A stretch of 64,000 nucleotides of DNA from JACVRN01 sp036403815 (GCA_036403815.1 DASWQH010000080.1:62001-126000), one strand, 5' to 3'. Counted from the first letter of the stretch, positions 43,434-51,809 are shown. Notes: generated from the sequence alone by a model not told the origin. A program made the numbers and translations.

Positions 43434-43826
43434 GGTCTCTCTGTATTTTCTACCGCGCATCTCTGATTGACGAAGATAATTCATTAGGCCGGAAATCATT
43501 CGGCTTATTTCAATTGCTCTTTCCCTAAGTGATTTGAACTCTTCATCCGTTATGTAGTGTTGATCTAGTGCGACATATAGCTGCGCTCTAACTTCACCAC
43601 ATGAGCCTTTAGCCAAGGCTAAAAACTGTAAGAATTCCTTATCCCCATCTCGTTCAAACCCTTCGGCAATGTTAGAAAGAATCGAAACCGAAGCACGGCG
43701 AAGTTGATCTCGAAGTCCATAGTCACGCGCAAATTTGCCCTCAGACCTAGCAGCATAAACTAAACTGGTCAGCTCACGCGCCTTTTTCCAACACTCTATA
43801 TCCTCAAATCTCTCAATCTTTCCCAT
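43431..43826 (-). CDS. Four-helix-bundle protein of the 23S rRNA IVP type
   Basis: Predicted 131-residue helical protein with the signature of the S23/IVP family: ERFEDIECWKKARELTSLVY at the N-terminus and RRASVSILSNIAEGFERDGD in helix 2. In other bacteria the family is encoded inside intervening sequences of 23S rRNA genes or as free copies; its biochemical role is not settled. Here it lies between nuoL and nuoK, with CCAAGTCC-type repeats on both sides and AT-richer codons than the nuo genes, which suggests transfer into the operon. Confidence 0.88.
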   Translation of the reverse strand: MGKIERFEDIECWKKARELTSLVYAARSEGKFARDYGLRDQLRRASVSILSNIAEGFERDGDKEFLQFLALAKGSCGEVRAQLYVALDQHYITDEEFKSLRERAIEISRMISGLMNYLRQSEMRGRKYRET

Positions 43827-43847
43827 ACATCGCCTCCGGTTTCAACT

Positions 43848-43877
43848 TGGGACATGGGACTTGGGATTTGGGACTAC
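43848..43877. repeat. Right flank of the IVP gene, ACTTGGGA word repeat
   Basis: CAACTTGGGACATGGGACTT followed by GGGATTTGGGAC is the inverse of the word type at 43403-43433, so the IVP gene is bracketed by imperfect inverted repeats. Confidence 0.65.
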
Positions 43878-44302
43878 CATTTCAAAAGGTCTATTTCATC
43901 AACCCAGATCGTCTCTCGATTGCGGTAGAGCGCGATGACGATGCCTAATCCGATGGCGGCTTCTGCCGCCGCGACGACGATAATGAAGACCGTGAAGACC
44001 TGACCGGCGATGGCGTTCGGGTTGCCGGTATTGAAAAAGTAACGCGAGAAGGCTATGAAATTCAGGTTGGCCGCGTTCAGGATAAGCTCTATGGACATGA
44101 AGATGACGATGATGTTGCGTCGCACGAGCACACCCGCCACGCCTATGATGAACAGCAGCGCGGCGATGACCAGAAACTTGGAGAGGTCTGGATGCTTTAC
44201 GCTCTCCCAGACCTCAAGGAGCCGTGCCCAAAGCCGTGTGAACAATCCGTCCGATGCTTCTTGAAAGAGAAAAACGAGCGCTGGCGTAAAATGGTTAATC
44301 AT
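43874..44302 (-). CDS. nuoK: NADH-quinone oxidoreductase subunit K
   Basis: Three-helix membrane subunit of complex I with conserved Glu residues in the proton path (VIFMSIELILNAANLNFIAF and VVAAAEAAIGLGIVIALYRN). The 142 residues exceed the usual 100 because of an N-terminal region of about 40 residues (LFTRLWARLLEVWESVKHPD) that is amphipathic. The start ATG 44302 is 10 bases after the nuoJ stop. The stop is within the repeat that flanks the IVP gene. Confidence 0.94.
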   Translation of the reverse strand: MINHFTPALVFLFQEASDGLFTRLWARLLEVWESVKHPDLSKFLVIAALLFIIGVAGVLVRRNIIVIFMSIELILNAANLNFIAFSRYFFNTGNPNAIAGQVFTVFIIVVAAAEAAIGLGIVIALYRNRETIWVDEIDLLKW

Positions 44303-44312
44303 GACGAGTAAT

Positions 44313-45002
44313 CTATGATTTGTCTGTTAAATCCGCTCGGTCAATAATCACGGGCGCGGCTTCTTTTAAGACTTCCGGGTCGAGGTCGTCCGCGGCTGCT
44401 TCCTGCTTAGTAGTGCGCGCCAGCATAACGGAGCCGATGATGGCGACGAGCAAAAGCACGCTCGCAATCTCGAAGGGAAGCGAGGCATAGCGATAGAGGC
44501 TATTGCCGACGCGCTCTGTGTCGTGCGTGATCCTCATGGTGTTGGTCGCGCCCACGGGCAAAGCACGCTCTTCCATTGCGCGCCGCACAGCGACATCCGC
44601 CTGACGGTTCTCCTTATCGTCCCGCTCCTGCATGCCCTTCCAGCCCTGATTAATCCCTACGACGAGACCGATCACCAGTAGCGCTGCGAAGAGAAGGCTG
44701 GCCGCCACCTGCGGAGTGCGATTGAAGATTAGTTCTTTGCCGCGCTCTTCCGCGCCGACGTTCACCAGCATGATGACGAAAAGGAAGAGCACCATCACGC
44801 CGCCGACGTAGACCAGAATCTGCGTGCCCGCTATAAACTCTGCGCCGAGCAGTATGAAGAGAGCGGCGACCGAGACGAGCGCAGAGATTAAGAACATGGC
44901 GCTATGCACAGCGTTGCGCGCCAGCACCATCAAGAGCGCGGCCATCAACGCCGCGATGGCGAAGACCCAGAAGAAGACTGCTTCCCAACCAGTAAAAGTC
45001 AT
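44313..45002 (-). CDS. nuoJ: NADH-quinone oxidoreductase subunit J
   Basis: Five-helix membrane subunit of complex I, 229 residues. It has the conserved FFWVFAIAALMAALLMVLAR, HSAMFLISALVSVAALFILL and GTQILVYVGGVMVLFLFVIM, which includes the mobile helix 3. A loop of about 50 residues before the last helix (QERDDKENRQADVAVRRAME) is longer than usual. It lies between a DinB gene and nuoK. Confidence 0.94.
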   Translation of the reverse strand: MTFTGWEAVFFWVFAIAALMAALLMVLARNAVHSAMFLISALVSVAALFILLGAEFIAGTQILVYVGGVMVLFLFVIMLVNVGAEERGKELIFNRTPQVAASLLFAALLVIGLVVGINQGWKGMQERDDKENRQADVAVRRAMEERALPVGATNTMRITHDTERVGNSLYRYASLPFEIASVLLLVAIIGSVMLARTTKQEAAADDLDPEVLKEAAPVIIDRADLTDKS

Positions 45003-45024
45003 GGAGCGTGAATCCCCAGAGGAA

Positions 45025-45112
45025 TTAATTTTAGATTTTAGATTTTGGATTGGAGTGACAACTCATCTTGAGTAACCTCAATCCCGTATCGCTAATCCAA
45101 CATCCAAAATGC
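45025..45112. repeat. Intergenic inverted repeat, GATTTTAGATTTTGG word type
   Basis: AATTTTAGATTTTAGATTTT and TTGGATT are mirrored by AATCCAACATCCAAAAT. The centre ACAACTCATCTTGAGTAACC matches, inverted, the centre of the repeat at 38914-39026, so these two are related copies. Confidence 0.75.
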
Positions 45113-45643
45113 TTAAAGACTGTACTTGCCTGAAACGATTCGTGTGTACGTAATGACGCCCGTTGCGGGCGGCGTTCGACCCAAGATGCGCAGAGCGCTG
45201 ATGAGAATGCCGCGATACGTTGCGCTATGGTCAATCAGGTGCGCCATCACGCGCCAAATAGGGTCGCTGAACGCCTGCCCCTTCGTATTCCTGTAATGAA
45301 TGACGCGCTCAAGGTCATCGCTTTCCAGAATGCCGCGCCAGCCGTCGCGCGTCTCTTCCCATGCCTTTTCAACCGCCTCAAGGTCAGGCAATTCTTCCGC
45401 GCCGGGGACGCGCGCCATAGACTCATCATGAAGAACGCGCTTGAGCCAGACCATTTCAGCGCCGACCGTGTGCGCCAGGATGCCGTGAACCGAGCCGTAG
45501 CTTAACCCTAGCTCGCGTCGAAACTCTTCTTCTTCGAGACCGCTCACGACATCAATAAACTGCTCGAAGCCCCACCAGTGATGCTCCCATAGATCGCGCA
45601 GTACCGCGCGGTTCAAATCAGCGTCAGCTTCCCTCTCGTCCAT
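45113..45643 (-). CDS. DinB-superfamily protein within the nuo cluster
   Basis: Predicted 176-residue helical protein. His residues in GILAHTVGAEMVWLKRVL and VMAHLIDHSATYRGILISAL match the three metal ligands of DinB/YfiT-type enzymes. Many of these transfer thiol cofactors; the substrate here is unknown. ATG 45643 lies two bases past the nuoI stop, so the two genes are probably coupled. An upstream start at 45727 would overlap nuoI and lacks support. It is not a complex I component. Confidence 0.8.
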   Translation of the reverse strand: MDEREADADLNRAVLRDLWEHHWWGFEQFIDVVSGLEEEEFRRELGLSYGSVHGILAHTVGAEMVWLKRVLHDESMARVPGAEELPDLEAVEKAWEETRDGWRGILESDDLERVIHYRNTKGQAFSDPIWRVMAHLIDHSATYRGILISALRILGRTPPATGVITYTRIVSGKYSL

Positions 45644-45644
45644 A

Positions 45645-46178
45645 TCAGGATTCGTACTTGATGGTCTCGCGCCCCTGCTCCAGCATCTCTCGATTCCAGA
45701 CGAAGCCTGCGCGCGTGTAGGTGGCAAGCTCGAAGTCCTGTGTCAGCTCAAGGCAATTAGTCGGGCACGCCTCCTGGCAGAGAGCGCAGAACATGCAGCG
45801 CGAGGTGTCGAAGATAAACTCGTCGAGCACCTTCTTCTTGCGCGGCTTGCCCGCGGTCATCACCTCTATGTCCATAGGCATAACATCAATGCAATCCTCT
45901 GGGCAGGCCAGCGCGCACAGGTTACAAGCGATGCAGAGCGTGTCGTGCGTCTCCGGGTCCATGTTGAGACGCGGCGCGCCGTGAAAGCGTGGCGCAACCT
46001 CTGGACGCACCTTCGGATACTGCTCCGTATAGATGCCTTTTCCCGCGACCGAATCCTTATCCGTCATCGCCCCTATGTTGTACCTGAGCGTCAGCCCAAG
46101 CCCCTTGAGAATATCCACCATAAAGAAGCGCTTCAGCTTCTCTATGAACGACGGCTGCGGAACAGTTACTGCTGGCAT
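45645..46178 (-). CDS. nuoI: NADH-quinone oxidoreductase subunit I
   Basis: Peripheral complex I subunit of 177 residues that carries clusters N6a and N6b on the path to quinone. Both 4Fe-4S motifs are intact: CIACNLCALACPEDC and CMFCALCQEACPTNC. The N-terminal FIEKLKRFFMVDILKGLGLT anchors it to the membrane arm. A downstream DinB gene begins two bases after its stop. Confidence 0.95.
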   Translation of the reverse strand: MPAVTVPQPSFIEKLKRFFMVDILKGLGLTLRYNIGAMTDKDSVAGKGIYTEQYPKVRPEVAPRFHGAPRLNMDPETHDTLCIACNLCALACPEDCIDVMPMDIEVMTAGKPRKKKVLDEFIFDTSRCMFCALCQEACPTNCLELTQDFELATYTRAGFVWNREMLEQGRETIKYES

Positions 46179-46187
46179 AACAATTCA

Positions 46188-46268
46188 GTGCAGAAGTCAG
46201 AATGCAAAATGATGAATTAAAGATTGCTCTGCTTTTCATTCATCATTTTGCATTCTGACTTCTGCATT
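46188..46268. repeat. Intergenic inverted repeat, GCAGAATGATGAAT word type
   Basis: CAGTGCAGAAGTCAGAATGC with AAAATGATGAATTAAAG is mirrored by CATTCATCATTTTGCATTC and TGACTTCTGCATTG. It sits between nuoH and nuoI. Confidence 0.85.
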
Positions 46269-46270
46269 GT

Positions 46271-47641
46271 TTATCCCCTTCCTTCGCTCGGCGTTGGCGT
46301 CACAGCCTGAGCGGTAGTGGTTGCGGGCGCTGTCGGTGTGACTGCCGGACGCCCCTTCGGCAGATCAATTAAGCGTATCTTACGGCGTTGCTTCTTCAAA
46401 TTGAAATCGCGCGAGCGCCAGTTGATGGCCGAAAGCATTGCGGCGGTGATGAAAAGCCCGCCCCAGCCTATGATGATAATGATGGTTTTTCCCAGCCAGG
46501 TCAGATTCAACCCTTCCGACATGGACTCTATGGTCTTGTAACCATTCCACCCGTCGAGCGCCTGAACCAGAAAGATGGCGAACGCGGACAGGACTATGTT
46601 GATGAGCGCGCTCGGTATCATCCACTTCCAGCCTATGTCCATCAGTTGATCATAGCGGAAGCGCGGCAACGTCCAACGTAGCCAGAAATATATGTAGAGC
46701 AGCACCGCCACCTTGATCATGAAAATCAGTATGCTCAGGATGACGTAAATATTATGATAACCCGCTGCCTCAATCTTGTAGATGAATGGGAAATACCAGC
46801 CGCCCAGATAAACGGTCGTAGCAATCGCAGAGATAACCACCATCGCCGCGTACTCTGCCATGAAGAAGAGCGACCAGCGCATCCCGGAATATTCCGTGTG
46901 AAAGCCCGCGACGAGTTCCGATTCAGCCTCCGGCAAGTCAAACGGAGCACGGTTGTTCTCTGCAATGCCGCTCACCAGAAAGATAAAGAGGCCGAGCGGT
47001 TGATAAAGAAAGAACCATATGGAATCCGTGGCCTGTGCCGCAACGATGCCTGAGAGACTAAGGGTTCGCGCGAACATCAAGGCTCCTACGATTGAAAGCC
47101 CGAGCGCGACTTCGTAAGAGACCATCTGCGCGCTTGAGCGCAAGCCCCCAAGGAGCGCGTACTTGGAGTTTGAAGACCAACCGGCGAGAATCAAAGCGAG
47201 CACGCCCACGCTCGAAACTGAGAGCACGAAAAGGATGCCTATGTTGACATCCGTAATCACGCCCCAGTTCGGCGCAAACGGCACGACGGCCAGCACTACG
47301 AAGGCCGCGACGACCGCAATGTAGGGCGCAAACTTGAAGATGTACGGGTCTGCCTTGTCCGGTGTGAGGTCTTCTTTAGTCAGAAGCTTGAGGGCGTCGG
47401 CCAATGGCTGCAAGAGTCCCCAGGGACCCACGCGCATAGGCCCCAGCCGCGCCTGCATGAAAGCGGAAATCTTACGCTCGGCGTATGTAGCATAGAGAGC
47501 ATAGACGGCTACAATCGTCACCACCGCGCCGATCTGTATGAACGGCCAGACGACATAGTTAATCGTCTCCGGGCTGAAGACTTTCAGCAACAGCCAGTCT
47601 ATAAAACTCGGCGGCGCGAAGTGTGCGAGTGCGTTTGTCAT
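46271..47641 (-). CDS. nuoH: NADH-quinone oxidoreductase subunit H
   Basis: Membrane subunit that forms the quinone chamber with NuoB and NuoD. The 456 residues include AYAEERK-type ATYAERKISAFMQARLGPMR, GWSSNSKYALLGGLRSSAQM, NRAPFDLPEAESELVAGFHT and YFWLRWTLPRFRYDQLM. An extended Pro/Thr/Ala tail (TPTAPATTTAQAVTPTPSEG) lies beyond the last helix. ATG 47641 is preferred to 47653, which adds only MLIA. Confidence 0.95.
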   Translation of the reverse strand: MTNALAHFAPPSFIDWLLLKVFSPETINYVVWPFIQIGAVVTIVAVYALYATYAERKISAFMQARLGPMRVGPWGLLQPLADALKLLTKEDLTPDKADPYIFKFAPYIAVVAAFVVLAVVPFAPNWGVITDVNIGILFVLSVSSVGVLALILAGWSSNSKYALLGGLRSSAQMVSYEVALGLSIVGALMFARTLSLSGIVAAQATDSIWFFLYQPLGLFIFLVSGIAENNRAPFDLPEAESELVAGFHTEYSGMRWSLFFMAEYAAMVVISAIATTVYLGGWYFPFIYKIEAAGYHNIYVILSILIFMIKVAVLLYIYFWLRWTLPRFRYDQLMDIGWKWMIPSALINIVLSAFAIFLVQALDGWNGYKTIESMSEGLNLTWLGKTIIIIIGWGGLFITAAMLSAINWRSRDFNLKKQRRKIRLIDLPKGRPAVTPTAPATTTAQAVTPTPSEGRG

Positions 47642-47642
47642 A

Positions 47643-47758
47643 GCAATCAGCAATCAGCAGTCAGCTATCAGCAAGTTCTTACAGGCTCACGTCACGTATT
47701 CAAGTCAAGCATTCGTTTCATCATGCTGAAAGCTGAATGCTGACCGCTGATTGCTTCT
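47643..47758. repeat. Intergenic inverted repeat, AGCAATCAGC word type
   Basis: GCAATCAGCAATCAGCAGTC and AGCTATCAGC are mirrored by GCTGAAAGCTGAATGCTGAC and CGCTGATTGC. It lies between nuoH and the allA-like gene. Confidence 0.75.
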
Positions 47759-47759
47759 T

Positions 47760-48218
47760 TCACAACTCTATCTCGAAAGAAACATTGCGTGCGGCGCGCA
47801 GGTCAACCAGTTCATAGTCATCGTCGAGCGTGCCGCTGCGGTCTACCACCAGATACGAAGCCCATTCATTCACGGGGAAGGGCGGCGTGTGCCATGTCCC
47901 CTTATGATAAGCGTAAGGATGGCGACCGTTGACCAGAAACGCTGCGACCCTTTCAACATCCGGCGCATCCGCGTCGTTCGGCGGCGCAACCGCGATCACG
48001 CTTTGCGACGAAGCCAGTGGCGAGAAGACCTGCATCGTACGGCGATGTCGCGCCATGAAATCAAACTTGAAGGGACGCACCTCTGCGGTCGCTCCCGTCA
48101 GACTCGGCCTGCCCTCGCAAAGATCAATCTCCACAGACCCGCGTGAGTCAATCAACACACCGAACGGCGCGAACGACTCGCGCGTCATCTCCTGAACCCT
48201 GAGCCGAACGATATTCAT
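47760..48218 (-). CDS. Ureidoglycolate lyase-like protein (AllA family)
   Basis: Predicted 152-residue cupin-fold protein. The pattern MTRESFAPFGVLID, RPFKFDFMARHRRTMQVFSP, VERVAAFLVNGRHPYAYHKG and TWHTPPFPV matches ureidoglycolate lyases, which split ureidoglycolate into glyoxylate and urea in purine breakdown. His residues in ARHRRTMQVF and YHKGTWH would line the active site. No other purine-degradation gene is nearby, and it lies among nuo genes, so the activity is a family-level guess. Confidence 0.78.
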   Translation of the reverse strand: MNIVRLRVQEMTRESFAPFGVLIDSRGSVEIDLCEGRPSLTGATAEVRPFKFDFMARHRRTMQVFSPLASSQSVIAVAPPNDADAPDVERVAAFLVNGRHPYAYHKGTWHTPPFPVNEWASYLVVDRSGTLDDDYELVDLRAARNVSFEIEL

Positions 48219-48244
48219 GCTGATTTAATAACAGCCCAACCTTC

Positions 48245-48451
48245 TTATAACCTCATAGCAGTCTCATTATGTCCGGTTAACCCCTTGCTTGCGTAAATGT
48301 AGCTTGGTGAAGACTGGGGCACTGAGCCTCGCTTTCTAGTAGGGCCATGCACACATACCGCAATGACTAGGGCAAGGATACCGAGAATGCCAAGAATATA
48401 AAGAACTGTAAACCAGGTCGGGAGCGGCTCGTTATTGCGTCTTCTACTCAT
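48245..48451 (-). CDS. Small single-helix membrane protein coupled to nuoD
   Basis: Predicted 68-residue protein with a basic start (MSRRRNNEPLPTW), one hydrophobic helix (FTVLYILGILGILALVIAVC) and a polar tail. Its ATG overlaps the nuoD stop as ATGA, the usual layout for translational coupling. I do not recognise it. It could be an accessory complex I subunit or an unrelated passenger. Confidence 0.55.
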   Translation of the reverse strand: MSRRRNNEPLPTWFTVLYILGILGILALVIAVCVHGPTRKRGSVPQSSPSYIYASKGLTGHNETAMRL

Positions 48452-49581
48452 CTGTCTATCTCACCGAGCACTATGTCGAGCGTGCCGATAATCGCCACCA
48501 CGTCTGCGACCAGATGGCCTATGCACATCTGTCGGAGCGCCTGAAGATTTATCAGCGACGGTGGCCGCACGCGTACGCGATGCGGGCTTGAGGTGCCGTC
48601 GGAAACCAGATAGCAGCCAAGCTCGCCCTTCGGCGCTTCTATCGAATGATAATAATCGCCCACGGGCGGCTTGATTATCTTCGGCACCTTCGACATTACG
48701 GGGCCGTCCGGCAGCTTGTTAAGCGCCTGCTCGACTATCCGGCGCGACTGTCGCATCTCTTCAAGTCGCACGAGGTATCGATCATAGGTATCGCCGTTTT
48801 CGCCCACGGGAACTTCAAAATCCACGTCGGCGTAGGCCGCATAGGGACGCGACTTGCGTATATCCCAGGCGACGCCTGAGCCGCGCAGCGCGGGGCCGGA
48901 AAGACCAATGGCGATGGCATCTTCAGCCGGGATGACGCCGATGCCGACCGTACGGCTCAGCCAGATGCGATTCTCCGAGAGAACGGTTTCGTACTCCTCT
49001 ACGCGCTTCGGAAAATTTCCTACGAACTGGCGAACGTCCTTTTCAAAACCATCGTAGGCGTCGTTGGGCATGCCGCCGATGCGCCACGCATGACAGGTGA
49101 GACGAGCGCCGAACTGCCGCTCGAAAATCTTCAGAATCTCTTCACGCTCTCGTAGCGCCCAGAGCAGAACCGTGAAAGCTCCTATATCGAGCGCGTGCGT
49201 CGCAAGCCAGAGCAGGTGCGACGCGATGCGGTTCAGCTCCGTCAGGATAGTGCGTATGTAATGAGCGCGCACAGGGACTTCCAATCCCATCATCTGCTCT
49301 ACGGTCTCTACCCAGACGAGGCCGTTTGAGACCGCCGCGATGTAATCTAGCCTGTCCCAGTAGGGCGCAATCATAGAGTACTGGCGATTCTCCGCTATCT
49401 TCTCCATGCCGCGATGCAGGTAGCCTATGTCGCAATCGAGATCAATCACGGTCTCGCCGTCCAGACGCAGTATGACCCGCAGCACGCCGTGTGTAGAAGG
49501 ATGCTGCGGCCCCATGTTCAAAATCATTTCGGGGCTGTCGTACAGCGTCTCTCTGGTTGTCGCAATCTCTACTTGATGCAA
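48448..49581 (-). CDS. nuoD: NADH-quinone oxidoreductase subunit D
   Basis: 49-kDa-type subunit of complex I that forms the quinone pocket with NuoB. The 377 residues include MILNMGPQHPSTHGVLRVIL, DCDIGYLHRGMEKIAENR, RIGGMPNDAYDGFEKDV and PKGELGCYLVSDGTSSPHRV; the C-terminus ends VLGEIDR, close to the usual form. The start at 49581 is TTG without a clear ribosome site; the internal ATG 49527 would start just at MILNMGPQ. It overlaps the next gene by ATGA. Confidence 0.95.
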   Translation of the reverse strand: MHQVEIATTRETLYDSPEMILNMGPQHPSTHGVLRVILRLDGETVIDLDCDIGYLHRGMEKIAENRQYSMIAPYWDRLDYIAAVSNGLVWVETVEQMMGLEVPVRAHYIRTILTELNRIASHLLWLATHALDIGAFTVLLWALREREEILKIFERQFGARLTCHAWRIGGMPNDAYDGFEKDVRQFVGNFPKRVEEYETVLSENRIWLSRTVGIGVIPAEDAIAIGLSGPALRGSGVAWDIRKSRPYAAYADVDFEVPVGENGDTYDRYLVRLEEMRQSRRIVEQALNKLPDGPVMSKVPKIIKPPVGDYYHSIEAPKGELGCYLVSDGTSSPHRVRVRPPSLINLQALRQMCIGHLVADVVAIIGTLDIVLGEIDR

Positions 49582-49591
49582 GAAAAGCAGG

Positions 49592-49615
49592 GATGAGGGA
49601 TGAGGGATGAGGGAT
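49592..49615. repeat. Short tandem repeat GGGATGA
   Basis: Four consecutive copies of a seven-base unit (GGGATGA) lie just upstream of nuoD, and a loose inverse (TTCATTCTTCATCGC) appears at about 49650-49664. The same word in inverse (TTTCATCCCT) occurs at the start of lpxK. Confidence 0.65.
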
Positions 49616-49664
49616 GAAAGCAGGGCTGTTTAAGCGTAACAGCGCACTTTCATTCTTCATCGCT

Positions 49665-49925
49665 TCAGCCTTCGGTTCCTCCTCCTTCCGTTTCTTTGTA
49701 ACAGCCTGTCACACTTTGCGGCTCTATGACGAGGCCGATTTGCTCTGTCTCGCCCTGCCGCTTTTTCATTAGAAGCTTGTGAATGATGGCCTGTGCTGCG
49801 CTCGCCTTGTTCCACGTGTTGCGCGTGGTCAAAGTGTCTGTCAACACGAAGCCAGCGGTGCTGGCCGCCTCTTTCGAGTCGAACACTTTGGCTTCGTAAT
49901 GTGCGGCGACCTCTTTGGTATTCAT
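49665..49925 (-). CDS. Small protein of unknown function between nuoC and nuoD
   Basis: Predicted 86-residue soluble protein (MNTKEVAAHYEAKVFDSKEA ... IIHKLLMKKRQGETEQIGLV). The sequence alternates helix and strand and contains TGFVLTDT-like AGFVLTDTLTTRNTW. I know no family. It starts with ATG 49925 and lies between two complex I genes on the same strand, but coding is inferred mainly from composition and position. Confidence 0.55.
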   Translation of the reverse strand: MNTKEVAAHYEAKVFDSKEAASTAGFVLTDTLTTRNTWNKASAAQAIIHKLLMKKRQGETEQIGLVIEPQSVTGCYKETEGGGTEG

Positions 49926-49929
49926 GTCT

Positions 49930-50006
49930 ACAGTTTTCAGTTTTCAGTTTTTAGTTTTCAGTAAAAACGGTTCTCTTAAAACTGAAAACTAAAAACTGAA
50001 AACTGT
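49930..50006. repeat. Intergenic inverted repeat, CAGTTTT word type
   Basis: ACAGTTTTCAGTTTTCAGTT then TTTAGTTTTCAG is mirrored by CTGAAAACTAAAAACTGAAA and ACTGT around GTAAAAACGGTTCTC. A close relative is at 54102-54182. It follows the nuoC stop. Confidence 0.85.
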
Positions 50007-51062
50007 TTACTTATCTTTCAAAAGTATCTCTTTGCCTGCGCGGAAAATCTCGCGCGCGCGGCGTTCTTCGATCATGGAGAGTTCTTCGAGTCCATAAGCG
50101 CGGCGCTGCTCAAGCTGTTCGCGCTGTACATCCGTGAATTCCGGCAGGTAGCGCGCCGTCCATGCGTTCTCTATGAACTCCAGCGGATAATCTTTCCTGA
50201 GCGGATGCCCTTCCCAGTCCGGCGGCAGCAGCAGCCTGCGCAAGTCCGGGTGATTCTTAAACGTGATGCCGAACAGGTCATAGACCTCTCGCTCCATCCA
50301 GTTGGCCGTAGGCCAGATACCTGAGACTGTCTCAACGCCCTCTTCGGCGGTCGTCCTCACCTTCAAACGCACGCGCTTGTTGGATGAAATCGAGTAGAGG
50401 TTGTAGACGACCTCAAACGGCGCATCGTCGCGGTCAGGATAATGGACTGCGGTTAAGTCGGAAAGATAATTGAAGAGCGTCTCCGCATCCCGCTTCAGAA
50501 AGTCGCAGACTTCCCTGAGTGACGCGCGCTCAATGCGTATGGATAGCTGGCCTACAAACTCTGTGGCCTCTACGACTGCTCCGTCCAAGGCTTTGCGCAG
50601 CTTCTTGACGAGCGCGTGATTTGAAGCATCGACAGGCTTCGGCCCTTCCTCTTTCTTTTTGACGGGAGCTTTGGGCGCACCGGTTGCCGCTGGAATTGCG
50701 CCTGCCAGCGGCGCTGGCTTTGCACCTGCGGCCTGTTTGGCGGCTGCGGCCTTCGCCTTCGCTTCGGCAATCTTGGCGGCCTTTTCAGCATCAGCCTGCC
50801 CCTTCGCAGGGTCGCTCGCAGGAGGCGATGTGCCGACGTGCGCCTTCGTGCCGGGCGCAATGGTTTCGGCTAACTGTTCAGTGGAGGCTGGCTGCTGTGT
50901 TGCCGTTGGGACTTCGGATGAAGCGGGAGGGGTCGTGCCGCTCTCGGAACTGCCTGGAGTGGCTTTGCCGCTTAAAGCTGCCTCTCTCTCAGGCGTAGTC
51001 TTCTCCTGGCTGGATTCCTTGTCGGTCGGAGCATTGTCCGGTGGTCTGTTTTCGTCTGCCAT
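50007..51062 (-). CDS. nuoC: NADH-quinone oxidoreductase subunit C with long N-terminal extension
   Basis: 30-kDa-type peripheral subunit of complex I. The family domain is the C-terminal 190 residues, with TAVHYPDRDDAPFEVVYNL, WPTANWMEREVYDLFGITFK and HPDLRRLLLPPDWEGHPLRK. The first 155 or so residues are an Ala/Pro/Lys/Glu-rich, probably disordered extension (for example AKIAEAKAKAAAAKQAAGAK) not found in typical NuoC. ATG 51062 is preferred to the adjacent 51065. It is the first of the contiguous nuo genes and diverges from rpmE. Confidence 0.92.
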   Translation of the reverse strand: MADENRPPDNAPTDKESSQEKTTPEREAALSGKATPGSSESGTTPPASSEVPTATQQPASTEQLAETIAPGTKAHVGTSPPASDPAKGQADAEKAAKIAEAKAKAAAAKQAAGAKPAPLAGAIPAATGAPKAPVKKKEEGPKPVDASNHALVKKLRKALDGAVVEATEFVGQLSIRIERASLREVCDFLKRDAETLFNYLSDLTAVHYPDRDDAPFEVVYNLYSISSNKRVRLKVRTTAEEGVETVSGIWPTANWMEREVYDLFGITFKNHPDLRRLLLPPDWEGHPLRKDYPLEFIENAWTARYLPEFTDVQREQLEQRRAYGLEELSMIEERRAREIFRAGKEILLKDK

Positions 51063-51285
51063 CACAGTCTAACGACTACACCCTGACAGAAGTACGCGCC
51101 TTGCGGCTCTTGCTTATGCGCCGGAAGCGCAAAAACGTGAAGCTTACGCCTCTGGTTTAACTGCTATTAGAGAACAATTAGAGGGACGGAACCACCTGCT
51201 TTGTAGCACGCGCAGAAACGCATTGTCAATAAGTTGCACAGACAAAGTATGCAGCCCTTAATGCATCTGATATAAGCCGCAAAGC

Positions 51286-51315
51286 TTGACGATACACGCT
51301 GGCGGGCCGTATTAT
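51286..51315 (+). promoter_or_regulatory. Putative sigma70-type promoter for rpmE
   Basis: TTGACG (51286-51291), 18-bp spacer, TATTAT (51310-51315), about 55 bases before the rpmE ATG. It lies in the 304-bp divergent gap between nuoC and rpmE. Confidence 0.6.
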
Positions 51316-51369
51316 AGGTTGTTTAGACTGAGGCACTAATAGCTGTCTATGGAGAGGTAAGCGAGGAAA

Positions 51370-51606
51370 ATGAAACAAGGAATCCATCCCGACTACAACG
51401 AAATCAAAGTACATTGCGCCTGCGGCCACGAGTTTACGACCCGCTCAACGCGCAAGGATGACCTGAACGTAGAAATTTGCGCCGAATGCCACCCGTTCTT
51501 TACGGGCAAGCAGAAGCTGGTGGACACGGCTGGCCGCGTTGACCGTTTCAACAAGCGCTACGGCAAGAAAACCGAAGAACCGAAGCCGGAAAACGCTTCG
51601 GCCTGA
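51370..51606 (+). CDS. rpmE: 50S ribosomal protein L31
   Basis: Small ribosomal protein of 78 residues that bridges the two subunits. It starts MKQGIHPDYNEIKVHCACGH and has the zinc-binding cysteines CAC and CAEC (ICAECHPFFTGKQKLVDTAG), so it is the zinc-containing form and not the zinc-independent paralogue. GAGGAAA precedes the ATG. It is followed by DUF1385 and prfA, an order seen in many bacteria. Confidence 0.97.
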   Translation: MKQGIHPDYNEIKVHCACGHEFTTRSTRKDDLNVEICAECHPFFTGKQKLVDTAGRVDRFNKRYGKKTEEPKPENASA

Positions 51607-51809
51607 AAACTCCTCTGAAGCTAAGATTTATGCGTACGTTCCGCGTAATCGCACAACACTATTAGCTTTTCTGTCAGACTTGGACGCCGATCATCTGCCC
51701 GGTCGGCGCGTCCCCTTTTCGTGTATATTTAAGCGAAGGCGGGCGCGCCCCAAAGGCTAAAGAAGATCGGCGTTTCCGTTTTTAAGTTCCCTTTGGAAGG
51801 AAAACTAGA

